Shown here in pieces: positions 1-4,471 of a stretch of 5,411 bases of DNA. Position 1 is the first letter of the stretch. Each line of letters begins with the position of its first letter. Both the position numbers and the translations under genes were made by a program. The stretch is from Candidatus Cloacimonadota bacterium (GTDB lineage Bacteria; Cloacimonadota; Cloacimonadia; Cloacimonadales; TCS61), in contig DRTC01000651.1 of assembly GCA_011372345.1 (NCBI GenBank), positions 1 to 5,411 on the forward strand. Direction: 5' to 3'. Below the pieces are notes generated by a model, which searched no databases, was not told the origin of the DNA, and worked only from the letters and a program-made list of their open reading frames with translations.

Positions 1-124
1 TAGCTGGAGATTTATTACGCAGCTCATAGATGTTCAGGAATCCAAAAACAAGAAAATAAAACCGCAAATAACAAAATCTGTAGGAAGATCACCGGAGCAA
101 TATCCAGATTGGGATGAGGAATAG
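1..124 (+). CDS. 3' end of an unidentified plus-strand gene (partial, cut by window edge)
   Basis: Reading from base 2, 40 codons are open and end in TAG at 122-124. The visible protein tail begins SWRFITQLIDVQ, runs through a lysine-rich stretch and closes with the acidic, aromatic ending PEQYPDWDEE. The frame has no internal stop and a protein-like composition, but 40 open codons could arise by chance in AT-rich DNA. I do not recognise the family and assign no function. If real, the gene runs toward the minus-strand cluster and ends about 100 bp from the hydrolase stop, with two inverted repeats between them. The other plus frames here hold stops, which supports this frame modestly. Confidence 0.4.
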   Translation, partial: SWRFITQLIDVQESKNKKIKPQITKSVGRSPEQYPDWDEE

Positions 125-141
125 GATTAATTTATAATTAT

Positions 142-185
142 CAAAGAATTTGCAAATTTAAATGAGAATTAAATTTGTTTCTTTG
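142..185 (+). terminator. AT-rich inverted repeat, possible terminator of the upstream plus-strand gene
   Basis: A perfect 9-bp stem pairs CAAATTTAA (153-161) with TTAAATTTG (169-177) around a 7-base loop. It is extended outward by CAAAGAA (142-148) pairing with TTCTTTG (179-185) across an uneven internal loop. On the plus strand the inner stem is followed by a T-rich run (TTTCTTTG), which would suit factor-independent termination of the converging plus-strand gene. The stem is nearly all A-T, so it is weak, and the call is tentative. Confidence 0.35.
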
Positions 186-194
186 TCGGTATTC

Positions 195-222
195 GTAGGG
201 AAAAGGCATGCCTGTTCCCTAC
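195..222. repeat. Near-palindromic hairpin repeat just after the hydrolase stop
   Basis: GTAGGGAA (195-202) pairs perfectly with TTCCCTAC (215-222). Inside, after one A-G mismatch, the central AGGCATGCCT (204-213) is itself a perfect palindrome. The element starts five bases beyond the hydrolase stop codon on the minus strand. Neither side has a T tract, so it is not a standard intrinsic terminator. It could protect the 3' end of the operon transcript or be one copy of a dispersed extragenic palindrome; the window contains no second copy to test this. Confidence 0.6.
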
Positions 223-226
223 AAGT

Positions 227-1048
227 TTAATTAAATCGAATGAATGTTTTCTTCACATCGTGATTCAGAAATAAAATTCCCTTTCGTTCTCTTAACTCTT
301 TCAGAATCCTCTTTTTTACTTTCGAGGTATCTTTCCGGCAAATATCATAAGAAGTGCTTATTCCCGGATGCAGATGACTTTCAAAGCAGATGATATCTCC
401 CGCATAATAAGCGATCTGACCTTCACTTTCAATTCTGACCATTTGCGAACCCTCGGAATGTCCGGCGACAAGTTCCAGTTTTATTTCAGGAGAAAGTTCA
501 TAATTTCCGTCAATAAGCTGGTAATTTCCTGATTCTTCCAGAAGTTGCAGGTCTTCCTTAAAGCTGTATCCAGGTTTATTCAGATCATCCGGATTTTTAG
601 CTATTTCCCATTCTTTTGATTGGAAAATATGGATCGCATTCGGAAAGGTCAGTTCTTTCTTTTCGTTGAAAATAGAAACAATTCCACCTGCGTGATCAAA
701 ATGAAGATGAGTTAAAACCACAAAATTAATATCGTATCTATTCAATCCTATTTTCTGCAGGTTTTTCAATAAAACGAATTCGGAAGGATTATAGATTTTC
801 TTTTGTTTTTCAGTTATTTTATTACCGATCCCGGTATCTATCAGAATATTTTTATCATCGGTTTGGATGAGCAAAAGATTGAGAGCGAATTGAATCCGGT
901 TTTTCTCATCGGTTTCCAAAAATTTCTGCCAGAGAGATTTCGGCAAAACTCCCATCGCAGCACCGCCATCTCCCCACCATGTTCCGGCAGAAACCGGGAA
1001 ACATTTAACTTTTCCGACTTCGATACCTTGGTTTTCGTTTACCATCAT
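227..1048 (-). CDS. Metallo-beta-lactamase-fold hydrolase
   Basis: This is a 273-residue hydrolase of the metallo-beta-lactamase superfamily, probably binding two metal ions. The metal ligands are all visible: HLHFDH at residues 114-119, H197 in GHSEGSQ, D218 in AGD and H263 in NHD. The N-terminal strand, the ILIDTGIG turn (68-75) and the length fit the subgroup that includes YtnP-like and N-acyl homoserine lactone lactonases, but the substrate cannot be read from the sequence. No signal peptide is seen, so it is probably cytoplasmic. It is the last gene of the cluster; its first 44 bases overlap the end of jag in another frame, which suggests translational coupling. A GAAGG motif (1052-1056) lies 3 bases before the ATG at 1048 and 6 before a second ATG at 1045, so 1045 may be the true start. 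Family call is firm, function open. Confidence 0.9.
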   Translation of the reverse strand: MMVNENQGIEVGKVKCFPVSAGTWWGDGGAAMGVLPKSLWQKFLETDEKNRIQFALNLLLIQTDDKNILIDTGIGNKITEKQKKIYNPSEFVLLKNLQKIGLNRYDINFVVLTHLHFDHAGGIVSIFNEKKELTFPNAIHIFQSKEWEIAKNPDDLNKPGYSFKEDLQLLEESGNYQLIDGNYELSPEIKLELVAGHSEGSQMVRIESEGQIAYYAGDIICFESHLHPGISTSYDICRKDTSKVKKRILKELRERKGILFLNHDVKKTFIRFN

Positions 1049-1706
1049 TTACCTTCTTCTCTTTTACAGGAGGCTTTTTGTCATTAGTGGGAGGTAGGAT
1101 CACAACTCGCTTGAATTCACCATCCCCGATGGTCATGGTTTTCAACTGTTTATCTTTTTCAATAATTTTATGAACGATTTTTCGATTAGCAGCATCCAAA
1201 GGTTCGAGCGTGATGCTTTTTCCCCTTTTTGCAACTTTGTCTTTTAGTGCTGTTACTTTATTGATCAGGGCTTTTTTTCGCTTCTGACGATAATCGTTTA
1301 CATCGACCTGGATACGCACCTGCTTCTTCTCTTTTTTATTGATCATCTGGTTGATGATGTGCTGAATACTGTCCAGTAATTTTGCTTCTTTACCGATCAG
1401 ATAACCCGGATTTTTGGAACTGGAAATCTTGATGAAATAAGTATTATCTTTGAAATTAACTACAACACTCTCGTAATCGGCAGTTAAATGTTTAAGCAGT
1501 TGCTCCGTATAAACCTTGATATCATCGGCAATGTCCGGAAGGATGAATCTTATTTTTGTAGGTTTAGCACCGAAGATATTTAAAAAACCGGAAGAACCCT
1601 TTTCAATAACTTCAAACTTAAAATCTTCCAACTTCAAATTATGCTCTTCCATAAATTCCGCAATGATTTTGGATGTTGATTTTCCTTCTTTTTCTATGAT
1701 TTTCAT
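1005..1706 (-). CDS. jag: Jag/KhpB RNA-binding protein (Jag-N, KH, R3H domains)
   Basis: A 233-residue Jag (KhpB) protein, an RNA-binding partner often encoded after yidC and linked in other bacteria to cell envelope and division control. Three domains are visible. Jag-N covers about residues 1-54, with the typical EKGSSGFLNIFGAKPTKIR stretch. A type II KH domain covers about 78-137. An R3H domain covers about 138-205, with R175 and H179 of the R-xxx-H signature and the VVILPP ending. The KH loop reads GKEA (105-108) instead of GxxG. A basic, proline- and lysine-rich tail follows from about 207 to the end, longer than the usual short ending. The ATG overlaps the yidC stop as ATGA, and AGGA lies eight bases upstream within yidC, so translation is probably coupled. 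The last 14 codons overlap the start of the hydrolase gene. Confidence 0.95.
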   Translation of the reverse strand: MKIIEKEGKSTSKIIAEFMEEHNLKLEDFKFEVIEKGSSGFLNIFGAKPTKIRFILPDIADDIKVYTEQLLKHLTADYESVVVNFKDNTYFIKISSSKNPGYLIGKEAKLLDSIQHIINQMINKKEKKQVRIQVDVNDYRQKRKKALINKVTALKDKVAKRGKSITLEPLDAANRKIVHKIIEKDKQLKTMTIGDGEFKRVVILPPTNDKKPPVKEKKVNDGKRKPRYRSRKS

Positions 1707-3358
1707 TTGTTTTCCTGTTTAAATTTCTTTTTGATCAAGAATTGCTGAACCGATGATAAGATAGAGAAAACAGTCCAGTAAAGAACTAATCCGGAAGATA
1801 AACTGCTGAAAATAAAAAGCATCATCACCGGCATCAGGTACATCATCATTTTCTGGCTTTGCATCTGAGCTTTCTGTTTTTCGTCCATTTCTTCGAGAGA
1901 TTGATGGGAAGGTGCCATTAATTTTTGCTGCACGAACATAAAAACCGCCATCAGGATCGGGAGAATGTAATACGGATCAGGTTCGGAAAGGTCGTAAAGC
2001 CATAAAAAGCTGGTTTGACGCAAATCAATGGAATAACGAATAAGCGGATAAATTGCAAAGAAAATCGGCATCTGCGGAAGCATTGTCAGACATCCGCCAA
2101 GAGGATTCACGCCATGTTCTTTGTAAAGTTTCTTCAATTCAATTTGCATCTGTTTCGGATCTTTTTTGTATTTGGTTTGAATTTCCTTCATCAATGGCTG
2201 CACTTTCTGCATTTTAGTAGTTGATTCAAAACTTTTATGAGTCAAGGGATAAAGAATGATTTTAAGCAGTAAGGCAAAGATCAGGATGATGATCCCGTAA
2301 TTGGGAATTGCTTTATGAAGAGTTTTGAATACCCAACTGAAAAGATTACTCAAGGGTCGCAGCGTTTCTCCAAAAATGAAGGCACTTTCCTGTATCTTTT
2401 CAAATCCGGGACTGAATGCTTTCAGGTTTTGACCGATGATCGGTCCCAAATAGAGTTTGTAGGAATTTTCGAATTCAGCTCGATTGATCCTGGTTTTTAT
2501 TTTCATCGCAGGAGTTTTCTTGCTTTCTCCGTTTTCTTCATAATAATTACTGAAAGCGATCAGTTTATCTGAAAAAACAAGATCATCCGGGGCAATTCCC
2601 AACACAAAATATTTTGATCGGATAGCAGCCCAATCAACCTTACCGGGGAGAGTAACCTGCTCTTTCAACTTCCGTAGCGCATATTTCCCTTTTTTGGTCA
2701 CCACATTATCGATTTGAGCCAGGATCTTAAAATCCATTGGTTTGGATTTTTTTGCTCCTTTGGAATCCTCTGTTTCCGCTAGTCCGCTTTCAAGTAAAAC
2801 AAAATAATCCGTGATCTCTTCTGATCCATCGACAAGAAGTTTGAAATCTAATTCATAACCATCACCAAGAATAAACACCTTTTCGATTTTCCTGATTTCG
2901 GATTGATAGGTAAAAACCAATTTGTTTCCCTCAAGATCATATTGAAATCCTTTGTTTGCCAGGTTGGAAATATTTCCATTTCTATCCTCAAGTTCGATAT
3001 TAAGGAATTCCAATCCGCTTGGGATGAGATCTACTTGCGTCATCTTGTCAGAGAGAAAATACTCTTTTAACCGGATTGATCTGATAATTCCACCTTTGTT
3101 GCTGAAAATAATTTTCATCATGTCATTTTCAAGTATAAGATTATCATTGATCTCAATATCTAATGTTGTCTCTTCAAACTCCACCTTTGTTTCCTGAGGA
3201 AGAACAGGTTGTGGTTGAATAGAATCTTGGATCGTGGCAGCGGGTTGCACACTTTCTTCCGTGGACACAGGCTGAGGTTTGTTTTTCCAGATAAATTGGT
3301 TACTGATCCAGAACACTAACAGGATCAGCAACAAAGCTAACATTGTTTTTTTTTCCAT
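1703..3358 (-). CDS. yidC: Membrane protein insertase YidC (Oxa1/Alb3 family)
   Basis: A 551-residue YidC of the Gram-negative type, which inserts membrane proteins alone or with SecYEG. Residues 6-24 form an N-terminal membrane helix. A Pro/Gln-rich linker follows (about 28-55), then the periplasmic beta domain (about 65-310). The conserved insertase core starts near 350 with membrane segments at about 352-372, 424-444, 463-479 and 506-540. The hallmark YKEHGVNPLGGC (412-423) followed by LPQMPIFFAIY is present. The groove position that is Arg in well-studied YidC proteins (Arg366 in E. coli) appears to be Lys366. The C-terminus is basic, as usual for ribosome contact. AGGAG (3368-3372) nine bases before the ATG supports the start. 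It follows yidD after 135 bp and overlaps jag by four bases. Full length, no sign of damage. Confidence 0.98.
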   Translation of the reverse strand: MEKKTMLALLLILLVFWISNQFIWKNKPQPVSTEESVQPAATIQDSIQPQPVLPQETKVEFEETTLDIEINDNLILENDMMKIIFSNKGGIIRSIRLKEYFLSDKMTQVDLIPSGLEFLNIELEDRNGNISNLANKGFQYDLEGNKLVFTYQSEIRKIEKVFILGDGYELDFKLLVDGSEEITDYFVLLESGLAETEDSKGAKKSKPMDFKILAQIDNVVTKKGKYALRKLKEQVTLPGKVDWAAIRSKYFVLGIAPDDLVFSDKLIAFSNYYEENGESKKTPAMKIKTRINRAEFENSYKLYLGPIIGQNLKAFSPGFEKIQESAFIFGETLRPLSNLFSWVFKTLHKAIPNYGIIILIFALLLKIILYPLTHKSFESTTKMQKVQPLMKEIQTKYKKDPKQMQIELKKLYKEHGVNPLGGCLTMLPQMPIFFAIYPLIRYSIDLRQTSFLWLYDLSEPDPYYILPILMAVFMFVQQKLMAPSHQSLEEMDEKQKAQMQSQKMMMYLMPVMMLFIFSSLSSGLVLYWTVFSILSSVQQFLIKKKFKQENK

Positions 3359-3367
3359 TTAATAAAA

Positions 3368-3372
3368 CTCCT
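3368..3372 (-). promoter_or_regulatory. yidC ribosome binding site
   Basis: The minus strand reads AGGAG here, nine bases upstream of the ATG at 3358. This is a strong Shine-Dalgarno match and fixes the yidC start; the tightly packed genes rnpA and yidD have no comparable motif. Confidence 0.75.
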
Positions 3373-3382
3373 GAGATGAAAA

Positions 3383-3422
3383 CTTGAGTTAAGTTTGTTT
3401 CAGCGGACCTTGACTTAAGTTT
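3383..3422 (-). repeat. Pair of 14-bp direct repeats in the yidC leader
   Basis: On the minus strand AAACTTAAGTCAAG (3422-3409) is repeated as AAACTTAACTCAAG (3396-3383), 13 of 14 bases identical, with starts 26 bp apart. Each copy is also partly self-complementary (ACTTAAGT in the first; CTTAACTCAAG in the second). They lie between yidD and the yidC ribosome binding site. They could be an operator or leader RNA structure, or chance in AT-rich DNA. Confidence 0.5.
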
Positions 3423-3493
3423 TTTGTTGGTTAAATGATTGAGTAGAGTAAATTTTCATATAAGGCTTCAAGTTATTTCAATATTTATAAAAT

Positions 3494-3712
3494 TCAAGGA
3501 AGCGGGTCGTATCCACCCGGATGGAACGGATGACATTTCAATATCCTGAAGATGGATAATTTCATTGCTTTGAATAAATTGTACTTTTTAAATGCCTGAA
3601 AAGCATAATTGCTGCAAGTAGGAGTAAATCTGCAGGTTGGAGGTAAAACCGGAGATATAATTCTCCTGTAAAATCCAATAAGTAATAAAATCGGTATATT
3701 GAATATTTTCAT
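3494..3712 (-). CDS. yidD: Membrane protein insertion efficiency factor YidD
   Basis: A complete 72-residue YidD, a small inner-membrane-associated protein that aids YidC-dependent insertion. The family signature is intact: FYRRIISPVLPPTCRFTPTC (14-33), SNYAFQAF (34-41), and the ending KCHPFHPGGYDPLP (59-72). The three conserved cysteines are at 27, 33 and 60. The first 12 residues are hydrophobic and form the usual amphipathic membrane-binding N-terminus. The ATG lies three bases after the rnpA stop (TAATTAATG), with no clear Shine-Dalgarno motif, so translation probably depends on ribosomes finishing rnpA. Its place between rnpA and yidC is the standard arrangement. The length is within the family range. 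Confidence 0.96.
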   Translation of the reverse strand: MKIFNIPILLLIGFYRRIISPVLPPTCRFTPTCSNYAFQAFKKYNLFKAMKLSIFRILKCHPFHPGGYDPLP

Positions 3713-3715
3713 TAA

Positions 3716-4048
3716 TTATATTCGATTGAACAGTTCGGATAGATGTTGCTTTATTCCTAACCAATCGGCATTTCCGGCTTTCTGTTTGGCAATTATCACA
3801 ATTTTTGTATTAGTTGGAAAACATTCCTTTTTTTCCCGGAGAAAAGCCTTGATCCTTCGTTTGACTTTATTCCGGATAACAGATATTCCGACTTTTTTGC
3901 TGACTACAATTCCGACAGCAAAGTTTTTTTCAGGTATTTCCTGTTCAGGTATTTCCTTTTGCACAAGGAAAATAAAAAGTTCATTTTCTAATTTCGTGTT
4001 CTTTTGATAAACACTTTCATATTCCCGGGTGGAGATTATGAATCTCAT
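3716..4048 (-). CDS. rnpA: Ribonuclease P protein component
   Basis: A 110-residue RnpA, the protein subunit that works with the RNase P RNA to remove 5' leaders from precursor tRNAs. The diagnostic segment is present: VGIVVSKKVG (45-54) leads into the arginine-rich RNR motif RNKVKRRIKAFLRE (59-72), followed by the KIVIIAK strand (82-88). The length is typical. The start at 4048 has no clear Shine-Dalgarno motif and sits inside a small inverted repeat; 14 bases separate it from the rpmH stop, and an in-frame TGA just before the gap excludes a far upstream start. An in-frame 15-bp tandem duplication (3931-3960) repeats the EIPE peptide around residues 32-40, ahead of the conserved core. It is presumably cotranscribed with rpmH. 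Confidence 0.96.
   Translation of the reverse strand: MRFIISTREYESVYQKNTKLENELFIFLVQKEIPEQEIPEKNFAVGIVVSKKVGISVIRNKVKRRIKAFLREKKECFPTNTKIVIIAKQKAGNADWLGIKQHLSELFNRI
3931..3960 (-). repeat. 15-bp in-frame tandem duplication inside rnpA
   Basis: On the plus strand caggtatttcctgtt (3931-3945) is followed directly by caggtatttcctttt (3946-3960), 14 of 15 bases the same. It encodes the repeated EIPE in KEIPEQEIPEK of RnpA. The unit length is a multiple of three, so the frame is kept. It looks like a slippage or tandem duplication event in a variable segment. Confidence 0.75.
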
Positions 4049-4063
4049 AGAGATTTTGAATCT
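4032..4063 (-). promoter_or_regulatory. Two adjacent small inverted repeats over the rnpA start codon
   Basis: Two similar units flank each other. On the plus strand GAGATT-ATG-AATCTC (4032-4046) forms a 6-bp stem, and AGATT-TTG-AATCT (4051-4063) forms a 5-bp stem. The first takes in one base of the rnpA start codon (4046-4048) and its first codons; the second fills the space between rpmH and rnpA where a ribosome binding site would be. Structure here could limit independent initiation and favour coupling to rpmH translation. The pairing is direct observation, the role is inference. Confidence 0.4.
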
Positions 4064-4206
4064 TATTCATCACTAACTGTTAAGCGGCTTCTTCCTTTCA
4101 ATCTTCTTCGTGCCAGAATTTTTCTTCCGGCTTTTGTTTCCATTCTTGCCCGGAATCCATGCTTGTTTTTCCTTTTCCGGTTATGAGGTTGATAAGTCCT
4201 CTTCAT
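4063..4206 (-). CDS. rpmH: Large-subunit ribosomal protein L34 (bL34)
   Basis: A 47-residue L34, a small basic protein of the 50S subunit. The protein starts MKRTYQPHNRKRKNKHGFR, continues ARMETKAGRKILARRRLKGR and ends SRLTVSDE. This is the complete family pattern: the KRTYQPxxRKRxxxHGFRxRM start and the GRxILxxRRxKGRxxL core are both present. The length is normal and the C-terminus carries a short TVSDE tail. The AGGAG motif at 4214-4218, seven bases before the ATG, fixes the start. It is the first gene of the insertase cluster, 14 bases ahead of rnpA, and probably carries the main promoter in the 265-bp gap upstream. Confidence 0.97.
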   Translation of the reverse strand: MKRTYQPHNRKRKNKHGFRARMETKAGRKILARRRLKGRSRLTVSDE

Positions 4207-4213
4207 TTTTTAT

Positions 4214-4218
4214 CTCCT
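4214..4218 (-). promoter_or_regulatory. rpmH ribosome binding site
   Basis: The minus strand reads GCAGGAGA ending seven bases before the rpmH ATG. It is one of the two strongest Shine-Dalgarno matches in the window, as expected for a highly expressed ribosomal protein gene. Confidence 0.8.
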
Positions 4219-4262
4219 GCATCGAGTTCATTTATTTTATAAAACCTAACTCTTTATTTTTC

Positions 4263-4277
4263 ACCTTTTTAAAAGGT
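4263..4277. repeat. 15-bp palindrome in the rpmH leader
   Basis: ACCTTTT-T-AAAAGGT is a perfect 7-bp inverted repeat around one central base. It lies just downstream of the candidate promoter and 57 bases before the rpmH ATG. With almost no loop it suits a DNA-binding dimer better than an RNA hairpin, but no regulator is known here. Confidence 0.4.
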
Positions 4278-4282
4278 TGAGA

Positions 4283-4311
4283 TAAGTTCAAATTGGTGGT
4301 TTTGCTGTCAA
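4283..4311 (-). promoter_or_regulatory. Candidate rpmH operon promoter (consensus -35, weak -10)
   Basis: The minus strand carries a perfect TTGACA at 4311-4306. At 17-18 bases spacing the -10 region reads AACTTAT, a poor match to TATAAT. The position, about 100 bases before rpmH in the only sizeable gap ahead of the cluster, is right for the operon promoter. The gap 4207-4471 otherwise shows AT-rich sequence, no DnaA-box cluster and no strong terminator after the upstream gene. Confidence 0.3.
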
Positions 4312-4471
4312 GAATTATTTGACCGACAGGAGCTAATGCTTATATTTTTAATGATTTTGCTTGATTTCGGAGAAAATAATTTTTTAATTTTTCACTCCCA
4401 ATTCATTCTTCTAATTTTGCTTCTTCTTTGTGCGAGAGTATATCTTATCAGAATTTAGAAAAATCATATTT

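Noticed and set aside
803..1087. Plus-strand open frame opposite the hydrolase and the jag end
   Set aside because: It is antisense to two well-supported genes and resembles no family; a mirror of their codon pattern.
3699..4007. Plus-strand open frame of 102 codons opposite rnpA
   Set aside because: RnpA on the other strand has the full family signature; this frame is its shadow.
4182..4232. Short minus-strand frame starting MNSMQEIKNEE that overlaps the rpmH start
   Set aside because: It runs only 16 codons, has no ribosome binding site and overlaps the rpmH start out of frame.
4369..4400. Possible terminator hairpin after the EFR1-type gene (GGAG with CTCC)
   Set aside because: The stem has mismatches, is almost all A-T beyond four pairs, and no T tract follows in the right orientation.
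4207..4471. Replication origin next to rpmH
   Set aside because: No match to TTATCCACA-type boxes in a cluster was found in the gap.
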